Shown here: positions 8,541 to 17,768 of the stretch, in pieces
How the letters are laid out: every line of letters starts with the position of its first letter
How positions within the stretch are numbered: position 1 is the first letter of the stretch
DNA from: Spirosoma sp. KCTC 42546
GTDB taxonomy: Bacteria; Bacteroidota; Bacteroidia; Cytophagales; Spirosomataceae
Length of the DNA stretch: 64,000 bases
Direction of reading: 5' to 3'
Assembly: GCF_006965485.1 (NCBI RefSeq)
Contig: NZ_CP041360.1
Coordinates: forward strand, 1,302,001-1,366,000
Made by a program: the position numbers and the translations under genes
Notes under the pieces: model-generated
What the model saw: the letters and a program-made list of their open reading frames with translations, nothing else
The model's database searches: none
What the model was told of the DNA's origin: nothing

Positions 8541-9896
8541 CTATATCTTTTTCAATAAACCCATCATCATTTCCTCAAAATAGGCACCATTATAGGGGCC
8601 AAACCAGTTCATGTCGCGGGTTTCATAGGTTGATCGATTGTAATAGGCATCGGGGGTGACATAGCCGATGTAGCCACCATCGAAACTGGTAATCATTAAG
8701 TTAACGCCTTTTTGAGTTGCCAGCGGGTTGAAGTCGGCCACGAACTCACCCGAAAAATCGCAGGGGGTGCCCAGTAGTACAGTTTGGCCAATACGCAAGG
8801 CTTTCAGGTCGGATGGATAATCGCCGTAGATGGCGTAGAACAGCCAGGGTCGTACCCGCCAATTGCCAATGACACGCGGGTGCGGTTCGCGCAGACCCAG
8901 CGGCAGGGTGAGAATGGATAAAGTACTATCAGTTTTTGTCTGGATTTGGGGCACGGCTCGTTCGATACGCAGGGCCAGATCACCTGCATAATTTCTGATT
9001 TCCTGGAAGTCGGTTTTACCCCGTGCCTGTGGACCTGTGCTGCCAACGGCTCCCGCCATAAAGACGGCAAAATCGGCCGATTTCTTCTCTAACCGATCGA
9101 CCAGCGAGCCCGGATAATCGCGGCTGAGGTAGTTCCACATAGCGTCCTCATAGAGGGTGGCATGACCGGCAAATGTGCAGAGCAAGGCCGATTCGCCTGA
9201 GTTTTTCTTTAGCTTCAATAGCCGGATCATCCCGTCGAGCGGTCGTGTTGGGCCCGAGTTCCCAATCCGGTTGTAGATGTGATCAGTGGCATCCGTCTGG
9301 CCAAAGCCAACCTCCACGGGAGCCATATTCGTTTGTGCATCCCGAATGGCTTGTAGAATGCCGTCGGTAATACGGGGCACTATTTTCTCATCGTACCCTC
9401 CCGCAATTAACTGACCGACTAAACCGGGGGCCCATCCACCGATGCTATTGTGCGAGTGAATGGCTCCGGTATACACATTCTCCCAACGAAGCCCAACTTC
9501 CGGCAGCCGTTTCCTGAGCGCTTCCACTACCGTTGGGGGGGTAATGAGTAAGTCTAAACCAATCATAGCGACTTTGGTACTGCCATTATCCAGTACAATG
9601 GCTCGTGCAAAAATGGAATCAGCAACTATGTGCCAATGTTTACCACGCCGGGCTCCATAGCCACCCGTGGGCGTACTGTAAGGGGGCGTAATATTGGCTT
9701 TGGCCCAGCCAGCCCGTAGTGGTGCTTTCCCTTTTACTGGAGAGGGAAGTTGTTCCAACCGTTGCTTGGTTTGGGTATAATAAGGCATTTGCCGGTAGGG
9801 CGTTTCATCGACCGGGGCCAGACTAACTGCCAGAAACAGCACGATAAATACGACAAGCCCTAACAGGACTTTGAGAAGAATACGGATGAATTTCAT
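8541..9896 (-). CDS. Neutral/alkaline ceramidase-like hydrolase, membrane-anchored
   Basis: 451 residues. The N-terminus (residues ~5-27) is a single hydrophobic segment, probably an uncleaved anchor with the enzyme facing the periplasm. The rest matches the N-terminal catalytic domain of neutral ceramidase (PF04734): RAGWAKANITPP at the domain start, GAIHSHNSIGGWAPG with zinc-ligand histidines near residue 148, and FAGHATL with another candidate ligand. The C-terminal beta-sandwich of full ceramidases (~650-750 residues) is absent. True ceramidases hydrolyse the amide of ceramide. Bacteroidota make sphingolipids, but many short homologues have unknown substrates, so ceramidase activity is inference. 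Confidence 0.82.
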   Translation of the reverse strand: MKFIRILLKVLLGLVVFIVLFLAVSLAPVDETPYRQMPYYTQTKQRLEQLPSPVKGKAPLRAGWAKANITPPYSTPTGGYGARRGKHWHIVADSIFARAIVLDNGSTKVAMIGLDLLITPPTVVEALRKRLPEVGLRWENVYTGAIHSHNSIGGWAPGLVGQLIAGGYDEKIVPRITDGILQAIRDAQTNMAPVEVGFGQTDATDHIYNRIGNSGPTRPLDGMIRLLKLKKNSGESALLCTFAGHATLYEDAMWNYLSRDYPGSLVDRLEKKSADFAVFMAGAVGSTGPQARGKTDFQEIRNYAGDLALRIERAVPQIQTKTDSTLSILTLPLGLREPHPRVIGNWRVRPWLFYAIYGDYPSDLKALRIGQTVLLGTPCDFSGEFVADFNPLATQKGVNLMITSFDGGYIGYVTPDAYYNRSTYETRDMNWFGPYNGAYFEEMMMGLLKKI

Positions 9897-10025
9897 ATAG
9901 GGTCGCCTTTGGGTGCGAATTCAACCGCAAGCAACAAAAAAAGAGACGGATGAGAAAGGGGGAATTGGTAGAAGTAGTCAAATGGTTCTCTCCCGGCCGG
10001 TACTACACGCAATGACTACTCTGAC

Positions 10026-10060
10026 AAAAAAAGGCACCGGAGAAAATCCCCGATGCCTTC
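10026..10060 (-). terminator. Rho-independent terminator of the ferritin-like genes
   Basis: Read on the minus strand, the stem AAGGCATCGG pairs with CCGGTGCCTT (one G-T pair) and is followed by a run of seven T. It sits 44 nt past the stop of the 10104-10847 gene. It matches a classical intrinsic terminator. Confidence 0.85.
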
Positions 10061-10103
10061 CGTCACCCTACCGGTTTCCCGGCCTCCCTATATTATATGT
10101 TTA

Positions 10104-10847
10104 TTACAGGAATGGAGCTGCAATAGCTAATACCTGCGCTTTGGTCAATGGTTCATCAAACGCTCCGCGTAAGTTGTCTTCTGAAATAGCGGATACATTT
10201 GGAAGCGTTTTTAAATTAACGGTTCCCTGCATGAACGTAGTGTTCGTGGTGTCAGAAACCCAGCCTTTCAGACCCAGCATCCGACGAACTTCCGACGCGT
10301 GCCGGGCTTCAACGGAGTGAATTTGTAAGGCTACTGCCAAAATAGATTTATCGTTAATAAGTACAGGAGCCTGTCCTTTATACGCCTGAACCCCCGTATC
10401 TTCCAGGGCACGTGCTGTAGCTAAAAATGTAGGATAGCTTGTAAATGTTCCAGCCGGAAACTTAAAGGTTGGTTTGGCTATCGCAAGTGCGCCTAAGGCA
10501 CTTTTCAACAGCGCTACGTGCGCTGTTTCATGTTTGCTAATCTGCGAAATAACGGTTGTATCAGTAGAAGGTATCAGGCCAGATGTAGCCAGGCCGGTAC
10601 GATAAAACTCGTCTTCCAGGTATTCCAGTGTCAGCGCAAAATTAGCCACCTCGATAGCCGCTTGCGAAGGAGGTGTCGTTGTCTGAGCCAGTGCTTTATT
10701 CAACGTACCAGCCACAATAGCTGGTATGCCCGCTGCAATCAGATTGGAGCTAAATTTGAGTAGGTTTCGGCGCGAATAAAAGCTGTGCCGATCACTAAAT
10801 TCGGGATCAACCTGCTCAATATCAGAGATTAACTTGAATAAATTCAT
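10104..10847 (-). CDS. Tat-exported ferritin-like domain protein
   Basis: 247 residues. A twin-arginine motif (SRRNLLKF) at ~25-32 and a hydrophobic stretch ending in ALAQ suggest export in folded form. The mature domain is Ferritin_2-like (PF13668), a four-helix bundle with the expected diiron ligand pattern: LEYLEDEFY, HETAH, ALEDTG and SVEARHASE. Such proteins may bind iron or another metal; no enzymatic activity is established. It is the second gene of a tandem pair: the paralogue at 10863-11579 lies 15 nt upstream on the same strand, so co-transcription is very likely, ending at the 10026-10060 terminator. Confidence 0.88.
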   Translation of the reverse strand: MNLFKLISDIEQVDPEFSDRHSFYSRRNLLKFSSNLIAAGIPAIVAGTLNKALAQTTTPPSQAAIEVANFALTLEYLEDEFYRTGLATSGLIPSTDTTVISQISKHETAHVALLKSALGALAIAKPTFKFPAGTFTSYPTFLATARALEDTGVQAYKGQAPVLINDKSILAVALQIHSVEARHASEVRRMLGLKGWVSDTTNTTFMQGTVNLKTLPNVSAISEDNLRGAFDEPLTKAQVLAIAAPFL

Positions 10848-10862
10848 AGCGTTGTGTCAGGT

Positions 10863-11579
10863 TTATTTGGGCAGATTGGTGGCAGTGATGGTCGTTTTTA
10901 CGTACTTCTGAGCGATGGGTAATACCGTTGCCGGTGGATTAGACACATCAAGACCCGTAGCCGGAGCTACCACATCATCGCCAGCAAAATCAGCCGACTT
11001 CGGATTGAGCAGATCCCGGATAGCGGCTGCATGACGGGCTTCAACCGATACAATCTTCCCGGCAACTGCCAGGTAGTCTGGATTTGTAATCAGTGGGCCA
11101 GCACCATTATAGGCGGATACCCCCAGATCTTCAAATGCTTTCGCCGTGTTCAAAACACTGGATCGATCCGTGAACGTGATCGAAGCAAAGTTGGGCGTTA
11201 GGCCTGCAATGGCATTGGTGCCTAAGGCTGCTTTCAGGAATTCGCGGTGAACAATTTCATGATCGCGGATATCCGTTAAGAGGGTTTTCTCCGCATCAGT
11301 CATGCCACTGTAGGGAGTTGCAATTACCTGTGTATAAAAAGCGGCTTCTAGTTGTTCCAGCGCGTAAGCGTAGTTCAAAATCCCAATGTCGCCCGTGCCT
11401 AAATCCACAGGAGCCATTACTGTAGTTGGGTTTTCTTCGCCCTCTTTACACGAGGCCAAAATCGCTCCCCCGGCGGCAAAAGCTCCAGCATAACGCAAAA
11501 ATAACCGTCGGCCTACCCGAACCGGCTCTAATTGGCCTGGTAACATAGTCAGACCTGATTCATTTTGTTGCTCTTTCAT
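10863..11579 (-). CDS. Ferritin-like domain protein with Tat motif and lipobox
   Basis: 238 residues, paralogue of the next gene downstream. The N-terminus has the twin-arginine motif GRRLFLR followed by a hydrophobic stretch ending ILASC, a good lipobox, so it is probably a Tat-dependent lipoprotein. Diiron-type ligands are present: ALEQLEAAFY, DHEIVHREFL, AFEDLGV and SVEARHAAAIRD. ATG at 11579 is used; an internal methionine 11 residues later would still leave the Tat motif intact. As first gene of the pair its promoter should lie in 11580-11904. A role in periplasmic metal or oxidative stress handling is inferred from the family only. Confidence 0.87.
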   Translation of the reverse strand: MKEQQNESGLTMLPGQLEPVRVGRRLFLRYAGAFAAGGAILASCKEGEENPTTVMAPVDLGTGDIGILNYAYALEQLEAAFYTQVIATPYSGMTDAEKTLLTDIRDHEIVHREFLKAALGTNAIAGLTPNFASITFTDRSSVLNTAKAFEDLGVSAYNGAGPLITNPDYLAVAGKIVSVEARHAAAIRDLLNPKSADFAGDDVVAPATGLDVSNPPATVLPIAQKYVKTTITATNLPK

Positions 11580-11904
11580 AACGGACTAATTAATTGTAGC
11601 AAATGCTTCCCATTTTTCAGGGGACTCGATACACTTACGACTACAAATGAAATTTGGATTTTAGTAGTAATAAAAACCGCGCTCAGCGTATAAAACCGGC
11701 TATTATTGTTAGTTAACAGATCGTAGCCAAGTTTGTTGGAATGAAGACGCGATTCGCTGATCTGTTCGAGAGCAGACGAGTAAAAAAGGCTTCCTGAGCT
11801 AAATACACTTGAGCGTAAATAGAGATAAAATCAGTTGCTGGTCGTAATTTCGTTAACGACTTCCCCAACAGAATACATATAATCGAAGCAGCCTACGAAT
11901 TACT
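11580..11904. other. 325-bp divergent intergenic region
   Basis: This spacer separates the minus-strand ferritin-like pair from a small plus-strand gene and should carry both promoters. I see no convincing TAnnTTTG box, no long inverted repeat and no RNA-like structure. The only symmetrical element noticed is an 8-bp pair, AACAGATC (11715-11722) with GATCTGTT (11759-11766), which could be chance. Confidence 0.5.
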
Positions 11905-12096
11905 ATGAATATTACGCAAGTGCGCGAACACCTCCATCGACTCATTGATGAAGTCGACGATCTATACGTGCTGAATGGTTTATATCGCACGCTGACTGCT
12001 GATAAGCGCCAGCGGGAAGCCTATGAAAAAGAGCAGCAGCGGACCGACGCTCGGGAAAAGGCAAAAAAACAGACAGGAAACCGACAGACCAGCTAA
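11905..12096 (+). CDS. Small helical protein of unknown function
   Basis: 63 residues, very polar and predicted helical (VREHLHRLIDEVDDLYVLNGLYRTL, shown here as the amphipathic core, then a Lys/Gln/Arg-rich tail). The first half resembles the short helical proteins often found singly in Bacteroidota and sometimes annotated as antitoxin-like, but no toxin gene adjoins it. It ends 1 nt before the convergent DUF1345 gene. No SD-like site is needed to explain the start, which has an A/T-rich upstream. It is called as a probable gene because the frame is intact with even codon use; function is unknown. Confidence 0.45.
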   Translation: MNITQVREHLHRLIDEVDDLYVLNGLYRTLTADKRQREAYEKEQQRTDAREKAKKQTGNRQTS

Positions 12097-12097
12097 C

Positions 12098-12751
12098 TTA
12101 TTTCGATAGGCCGCTAATAGTTAGAGCAATAATAATAGCGTTGAAACCGAATGATAAGACGCCGTGGGCCAGAGCTGTCCGGCGCATGGCTTTTGATCCA
12201 ATGGTTACATCAGACACCTGACTGGTCATGCCAATAACGAACGAGAAATAGGCAAAGTCGAGGTAATCCGGTTCGGGTTCATGCGGGAAATCCAACCCAC
12301 CTGGGCGCTTCTTTGGGTTGATGTCATTGCCGTAGTACAGATGTGCATAGCGGAGGGTAAAAACGGTATGAACTAACGTCCATGCGCTCCAAACGGCCAA
12401 TATAGGGAGTAGAATGTGTTCTCTGCGATTCTTATCCATCGAGTTGAGCAAGGCCACAACAGCAAATAAACCGACCAATGCCGCTACCACCACAAATATT
12501 AACAGGAATAGCCTACTCGAATCCTGAATGCGCGACAGTTTGGGCAAATCTCGCGGGTGAGATACCAGCATCGATGTCCACGCTAAGACTAACACGGTCA
12601 TCGCAAAAGCTACATAGACGGTTGTAATTTGAGCCGGAATAGTGAAATAGTCAGGAACATAGAAGTAAGCAACCCCTGCCGCTAATGCTGCAATAATAAA
12701 CCGATGGTGAGAATCAAATCGGGAGATGTACTCCAGTAATTTAGTAATCAT
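12098..12751 (-). CDS. DUF1345 integral membrane protein
   Basis: 217 residues with about five hydrophobic segments (around 17-35, 40-62, 85-108, 118-138 and the C-terminal ~190-213). The order of segments and the motif DYLDFAYFSFVIGMTSQVSD match the DUF1345 family, where that segment is the most conserved part. The function of the family is not known. The start ATG has a candidate Bacteroidota promoter 56 nt upstream on the minus strand (12807-12835). It is divergent from the J-domain gene and convergent with the 63-residue small gene. Confidence 0.87.
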   Translation of the reverse strand: MITKLLEYISRFDSHHRFIIAALAAGVAYFYVPDYFTIPAQITTVYVAFAMTVLVLAWTSMLVSHPRDLPKLSRIQDSSRLFLLIFVVVAALVGLFAVVALLNSMDKNRREHILLPILAVWSAWTLVHTVFTLRYAHLYYGNDINPKKRPGGLDFPHEPEPDYLDFAYFSFVIGMTSQVSDVTIGSKAMRRTALAHGVLSFGFNAIIIALTISGLSK

Positions 12752-12806
12752 GTAGTTACCAGAAAAGCAGGCCGAATACGAAGTAAATCATTCGCCAAAT
12801 GCTGCC

Positions 12807-12835
12807 CAAATGTACACGTATCCACTATAGCAAAA
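12807..12835 (-). promoter_or_regulatory. Candidate Bacteroidota-type promoter for the DUF1345 gene
   Basis: On the minus strand TTTTG (12831-12835) is followed after 16 nt by TACATTTG (12807-12814), matching the TTTG and TAnnTTTG pattern of the Bacteroidota primary sigma factor. The spacing is slightly shorter than the usual 17-20. Confidence 0.45.
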
Positions 12836-12855
12836 GTTAAAATAAGTACACACGT

Positions 12856-13980
12856 ATGTCTCAGCAGACGAAGCATCTTGTTGTCCAGATTGGTACCCGG
12901 AAAGACAAGGCGGTTCTTTCCAAATCGCAAAAGGAATTTAATCGGCTGATACGGAAAATCGAAACACTAACGAGCGAACTGACCAATTTGCGCGAAGCTA
13001 CTCTGCATATTCAGCAGCGGGTACAAACGGATTATCGGCCTTTACTTGAGCAGTACAGCCAATTTCGGGCCGATTTAGTGCGTTTGTTCGACCGGGCTTA
13101 TCAGCATAAAGACTGTTCGAAAACGGAGAAGAAGAAACTCGCTGATCTTATTCGGAACATCGCCTTTGAGTTGATCGACACGTACGGAATAGCTGATCTC
13201 AAACCCATCTATGATAAATACGATGCGGATGGATTCGACAATACAAACGCTGAGTCGGATCAACTAACGGCCGAGTTGATGAAGGAGATGATGGCAACGA
13301 TGTTCGGCATCGAGATAGACCCGGATGCCGATGTCAGCGATCCGCAGAAGATGAATGCCTATGTTCAGGAGAAGATAGCGCAACGGGAAGCCGCTGAGGC
13401 CGAACGTCGGCAGCAAACGGCCACTAAAAAACCGAAATCGGCAAAACAGCAGGAACGGGAAGCTAAAAAACAAGTCGAAGCCCGGAACATCACCAAGGCT
13501 GTTCGAACACTGTATATGGACCTGGTAAAAGCCTTTCACCCCGACCGGGAGCCCGACGAAGCCGAAAAGCAGCGTAAAACCGAAATCATGCACCGCGTAA
13601 CGGCAGCCTATGAAAAAAGCGATTTACTAGCGCTTTTGCAGTTACAACTCGAATTTGAACACATCGATCAGGCACATCTGGAATCCCTCGCCGAAGACCA
13701 ACTCAAGTATTACAACAAAATTCTGAAGCAGCAGGCGGACGAATTAGACAACGAATTCTTCGGACTTCAAAACGAACTGGCCGCTATGACTGGGAAACCG
13801 GCTTTCGCCGTTAGTTCACCCATAGCACTGGAGTTCAGTCTGAATAGCGACATTGCCCAATTGAAGCGGGATATAAAACACATTAAAGCCGATTTGAAAG
13901 CCCTTGCTGATACGAGCCAACTCAAGCAGTGGCTGAAAACCTACCGGATTGAGAAGCCCGACGATTTTACGTTTTTTTGA
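12856..13980 (+). CDS. J-domain-like protein with long coiled-coil regions
   Basis: 374 residues. Residues ~15-75 and ~280-360 have coiled-coil character. A basic, Lys/Gln/Arg-rich middle leads into a J-like segment: LYMDLVKAFHPDRE contains the His-Pro-Asp signature near residue 228, followed by a helix (EIMHRVTAAYEKSD). J domains stimulate the ATPase of DnaK-type chaperones. Here only helix II, the HPD loop and helix III can be seen, and there is no zinc-finger or DnaJ C-terminal domain, so it is not a canonical DnaJ. Likely cytoplasmic. The client or process served is unknown. Followed by a hairpin terminator at 14036-14082. Confidence 0.7.
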   Translation: MSQQTKHLVVQIGTRKDKAVLSKSQKEFNRLIRKIETLTSELTNLREATLHIQQRVQTDYRPLLEQYSQFRADLVRLFDRAYQHKDCSKTEKKKLADLIRNIAFELIDTYGIADLKPIYDKYDADGFDNTNAESDQLTAELMKEMMATMFGIEIDPDADVSDPQKMNAYVQEKIAQREAAEAERRQQTATKKPKSAKQQEREAKKQVEARNITKAVRTLYMDLVKAFHPDREPDEAEKQRKTEIMHRVTAAYEKSDLLALLQLQLEFEHIDQAHLESLAEDQLKYYNKILKQQADELDNEFFGLQNELAAMTGKPAFAVSSPIALEFSLNSDIAQLKRDIKHIKADLKALADTSQLKQWLKTYRIEKPDDFTFF

Positions 13981-14035
13981 TATAACGTGAATCTAACTAC
14001 TACTAGAATCAGAACTTAAAAAGCCGTTTGAGCCA

Positions 14036-14082
14036 ACATCAATCCCTTATATAGTTCATATAAAGGATGGTTGATGTTTTTT
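14036..14082 (+). terminator. Hairpin terminator after the J-domain gene
   Basis: ACATCAA...CTTATAT (from 14036) pairs imperfectly with ATATAAAGG...TTGATGT (to 14077) and is followed by six T. It lies 55 nt after the J-domain stop and upstream of pyc. Confidence 0.7.
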
Positions 14083-14218
14083 CTGACTTCTGCAATATTC
14101 CCGGAAAAATCTGTTTTTTCCAATGATTATACGGTACAGGAGGGCTTTTTCAAAATTTTCAACCATCTTGCCCTGTTATTTTACGCGCTTATAGCCAGAA
14201 GTCGTTTCGTTGAAATCT

Positions 14219-17200
14219 ATGAAAGAGTACATCCGACCCATCAAACGTCTGCTTGTCGCCAACCGGGGCGAAATCGCCATCCGCATCATGCGGGCAGCTA
14301 CCGAATTGGGCATCACCACCGTTGCCGTATACACCTATGAAGATCGCTACTCGCTACACCGCTATAAGGCCGATGAAGCCTACCAGATCGGTCGGGACGA
14401 AGACGCGCTGAAACCCTATCTGGATGTTGAAGGCATTATTCTACTGGCTAAGCGTCATAAAATTGACGCCATTCATCCTGGTTACGGATTTCTGTCGGAG
14501 AACGTAAAACTGGCCCGGCGGTGCCGTGAGGAAGGCATTATATTTATTGGCCCCTCACCCGAAGCAATGGACGCCCTGGGTGATAAAGTGCGCGCTAAAA
14601 ATCTGGCCACCAAAGCGGGTGTACCCCTCATTCCCGATTCGCGGGAAGAGAACATGAGCCCCGAATTTGCCCTGACCGAAGCCCAGCGGATTGGTTTTCC
14701 GATCATGGTGAAAGCCGCTGCCGGTGGCGGTGGTCGTGGTATGCGTGTAGTTCGGGAAGCGCAAGAGTTTGAAAAGGCTTTTGCTGAGGCTAAAAATGAA
14801 GCACGTAACGCATTCGGTGATGATACGATCTTTCTGGAAAAATTCATCGAGGAACCTAAGCACATTGAGGTACAATTGCTCGGCGACCAGCATGGGAACA
14901 TCGTTCACTTGTATGAGCGTGACTGCTCGGTGCAACGCCGGTTTCAGAAAGTGGTTGAAGTGGCTCCATCGTTCGGTCTGAAGCAGGAAACGAAGGATAA
15001 ACTTTATGCCTATGCCCTACAGTTAGGTCGGGCTGTGGAGTATTCCAACGCGGGAACGGTCGAGTTCCTGGTTGATAAAGAAGAGAATATCTATTTCATT
15101 GAGGTTAACCCCCGAATTCAGGTTGAGCATACCATAACGGAAGAAATAACCGGTATCGACATTGTCAGGACGCAGATTCTGATTGCAATGGGCTACCAGC
15201 TGTCCGATAATGGTATTTATATCAATCGGCAGGAAGATATTCCACTGAATGGCTACGCGATTCAGTGTCGGATCACAACGGAAGATCCATCGAACGGCTT
15301 TAAGCCCGACTTCGGTACCATCACAGCCTATCGAAATGCAGCTGGATTTGGTATCCGTTTAGATGAGGGAAGTAGCTACGCGGGCATGAAAATATCGCCC
15401 TACTTCGACTCGATGATTGTGAAAGTTTCGGCGCGGGGCCGCACGCTTAAAGGCGCTACCCAACGCCTGACGCGAGCGTTACTGGAGTTCCGGATTCGGG
15501 GCGTTAAAACCAATATCAGCTTTTTGCTGAACGTGATTAGCCACCCGATTTTCCAGCGGGGCGAAGCACGGGTTTCGTTTATTGAGACGCACCCCGAACT
15601 GTTCGATCTGCGCAAGCCGCAGGACCGGTCGACGCGGGTACTTAATTACCTCGCCGATGTGATTGTAAACGGCAATCCCGAAGTAAAGAAGAAAGACGAT
15701 AGTAAGATTTTTAGAACCCCCGTGGTTCCTGCCTTCGACACCTACGGCCCTTATCCAACCGGCAACCGGGATCGACTGAAGGAATTAGGCCGCGAGCAAT
15801 TTACGCAATGGGTGAAAGATCAGAAGTGTGTTCTTTACACAGATACTACTTTTCGCGATGGCCACCAATCGTTGCTGGCCACTCGGGTCCGAACGCAGGA
15901 TTTACAGAAGGTAGCCGAAGGATTCGCCAAAAATCATCCTGAACTCTTTTCGATGGAAGTCTGGGGTGGAGCCACCTTCGACGTGGCCATGCGGTTCCTC
16001 TATGAAAGTCCCTGGAAGCGCCTGGAGGCACTGCGTGAAGCCATGCCGAACATGCTGCTGCAAATGCTGTTTCGGGGCTCCAACGCGGTTGGCTATTCGG
16101 CCTATCCCGACAATCTGATTGAAAAATTCGTTGAGAAATCCTGGGAAACGGGTATTGATGTGTTCCGGATTTTCGATTCCCTCAACTGGGTTGAGGCCAT
16201 GAAAGTAAGTATTCGTGCCGTTCGTGAGCGCACCGATGCTCTTTGCGAAGCCGCTATTTGTTACACGGGCGATGTGCTCTCGCCCAATCAACATAAATAT
16301 ACGCTCCAGTACTACCTCGACATGGCCCGCCAGCTCGAAGATGAGGGCGCACATTTACTGGCCATTAAAGATATGGCCGGGTTGCTGAAACCCCTCTCGG
16401 CTGAGGTATTGGTGCGTGAATTGAAAAAGGCTGTAAGCATCCCAATTCACCTGCACACGCACGATACGGCGGGTATTCAGGCGGCTACCTATCTGAAAGC
16501 TATTGACTCGGGTGTGGATATTGTTGACTGTGCCTTAGGTGCCTTATCGGGCCTGACGTCGCAACCGAACTTCAACTCGGTGGTGGCCATGATGCAGGGC
16601 CATGAGCGGGAGTGCGATATGAATTTGTCGTCACTAAATGCCTATTCCAACTATTGGGAAGATGTTCGGGAGTATTATTACCCGTTTGAGTCGGGCATGA
16701 AAGCGAGCAGCGCAGAGGTTTATGAGAACGAAATTCCGGGTGGACAGTATTCCAATCTGAAACCGCAGGCTATAGCAACGGGCCTGGGTGATAAGTTCGA
16801 GACGCTGAAGAAGAACTACTCGGTGGCGAACCAGTTATTTGGTGATATTGTGAAAGTGACACCTTCGTCGAAAGTAGTTGGCGATATGGCCATCTTCATG
16901 ACCGCCAATAACCTCACTGCCGATGATGTACTGACACGGGGCGAATCGCTGTCCTTTCCTGAATCGGTAAAGGAGCTCATGAAGGGTATTCTGGGCCAGC
17001 CCGTTGGTGGTTTCCCGGAGGCTATTCAGCGCGTTGTACTCAAAGGGGAAGAGCCTATTACAGATCGTCCGAACAGTCACCTAAAACCAATTGACTTCGA
17101 CGCTGATTTTAAGGCTTTCCAGGAAAAATACCCCCTTTGCGATGGTTTCGTAGATTATCTGTCGTATCAGATGTATCCAAAGGTATACGATGAATACTAC

Positions 17201-17668
17201 AAGGCTAATGAGCAATACGGGAACGTCAGCATCATTCCAACGCCGGCCTTCTTTTACGGACTAAAAGAGAACGAGGAAATCCTGATTAACATTGAGGAGG
17301 GTAAAAATATCCTTGTCCGTCTGCTGTTCCGATCAGAGCCCGATGAGTTTGGTATGCGAACGATCACTTTTGAACTGAATGGACAGAGCCGTCAGGTTAA
17401 GGTTCGCGACAAATCCTCAAAAGTTGAGAAATTCCAGCACGCTAAAGTGAGTAAAGCAGGCGACATTGGCTCGCCTTTACAGGGTCGACTGACGCGTATT
17501 CTGGTAAAAGAAGGGGATACCGTCAAGAAAAACCAGCCTTTGTTCGTCATCGAAGCCATGAAAATGGAAAGTATTGTGGCAGCACAGAAAGAAGGCAAAG
17601 TCGGCAAAGTTGTACTGAAAGAAGGTACCGTTGTTGAACAGGACGATTGTGTTGTAGAGCTTGCCTAA
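14219..17668 (+). CDS. pyc: Pyruvate carboxylase
   Basis: About 1149 residues, full length for the single-chain enzyme. It carboxylates pyruvate to oxaloacetate using ATP and bicarbonate and replenishes the TCA cycle. Order of domains: biotin carboxylase (~5-455, start KRLLVANRGEIAIRI, ATP-grasp loop AAAGGGGRGM), carboxyltransferase TIM barrel (~535-810, TTFRDGHQSL, metal-ligand HLHTHDT), PC central/tetramerisation region, and C-terminal biotinyl domain with EAMKMES, the biotinylated lysine at about residue 1115. ATG at 14219 is preferred over an in-frame TTG at 14210. Single-gene transcription unit: terminators precede and follow it. Confidence 0.96.
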   Translation: MKEYIRPIKRLLVANRGEIAIRIMRAATELGITTVAVYTYEDRYSLHRYKADEAYQIGRDEDALKPYLDVEGIILLAKRHKIDAIHPGYGFLSENVKLARRCREEGIIFIGPSPEAMDALGDKVRAKNLATKAGVPLIPDSREENMSPEFALTEAQRIGFPIMVKAAAGGGGRGMRVVREAQEFEKAFAEAKNEARNAFGDDTIFLEKFIEEPKHIEVQLLGDQHGNIVHLYERDCSVQRRFQKVVEVAPSFGLKQETKDKLYAYALQLGRAVEYSNAGTVEFLVDKEENIYFIEVNPRIQVEHTITEEITGIDIVRTQILIAMGYQLSDNGIYINRQEDIPLNGYAIQCRITTEDPSNGFKPDFGTITAYRNAAGFGIRLDEGSSYAGMKISPYFDSMIVKVSARGRTLKGATQRLTRALLEFRIRGVKTNISFLLNVISHPIFQRGEARVSFIETHPELFDLRKPQDRSTRVLNYLADVIVNGNPEVKKKDDSKIFRTPVVPAFDTYGPYPTGNRDRLKELGREQFTQWVKDQKCVLYTDTTFRDGHQSLLATRVRTQDLQKVAEGFAKNHPELFSMEVWGGATFDVAMRFLYESPWKRLEALREAMPNMLLQMLFRGSNAVGYSAYPDNLIEKFVEKSWETGIDVFRIFDSLNWVEAMKVSIRAVRERTDALCEAAICYTGDVLSPNQHKYTLQYYLDMARQLEDEGAHLLAIKDMAGLLKPLSAEVLVRELKKAVSIPIHLHTHDTAGIQAATYLKAIDSGVDIVDCALGALSGLTSQPNFNSVVAMMQGHERECDMNLSSLNAYSNYWEDVREYYYPFESGMKASSAEVYENEIPGGQYSNLKPQAIATGLGDKFETLKKNYSVANQLFGDIVKVTPSSKVVGDMAIFMTANNLTADDVLTRGESLSFPESVKELMKGILGQPVGGFPEAIQRVVLKGEEPITDRPNSHLKPIDFDADFKAFQEKYPLCDGFVDYLSYQMYPKVYDEYYKANEQYGNVSIIPTPAFFYGLKENEEILINIEEGKNILVRLLFRSEPDEFGMRTITFELNGQSRQVKVRDKSSKVEKFQHAKVSKAGDIGSPLQGRLTRILVKEGDTVKKNQPLFVIEAMKMESIVAAQKEGKVGKVVLKEGTVVEQDDCVVELA

Positions 17669-17678
17669 CGCGTAAATA

Positions 17679-17749
17679 AGGACTTAGGGTTTTTGCCTGA
17701 AGCTGTTACAAAAGCTGCTTTAAGAAAATCCTGAGTCCTATTTTTTTTT
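17679..17749 (+). terminator. Intrinsic terminator of pyc
   Basis: A 15-bp stem (17679-17693 with 17725-17739, two G-T pairs) is followed by nine T. It starts 10 nt after the pyc stop codon. Confidence 0.85.
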
Positions 17750-17768
17750 ACTAAATCAGTCGGTCAAC

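Noticed and set aside
11715..11766. Operator from the 8-bp pair AACAGATC/GATCTGTT
   Set aside because: Only eight bases long with a 36-base gap, which is expected by chance in a 325-bp spacer.
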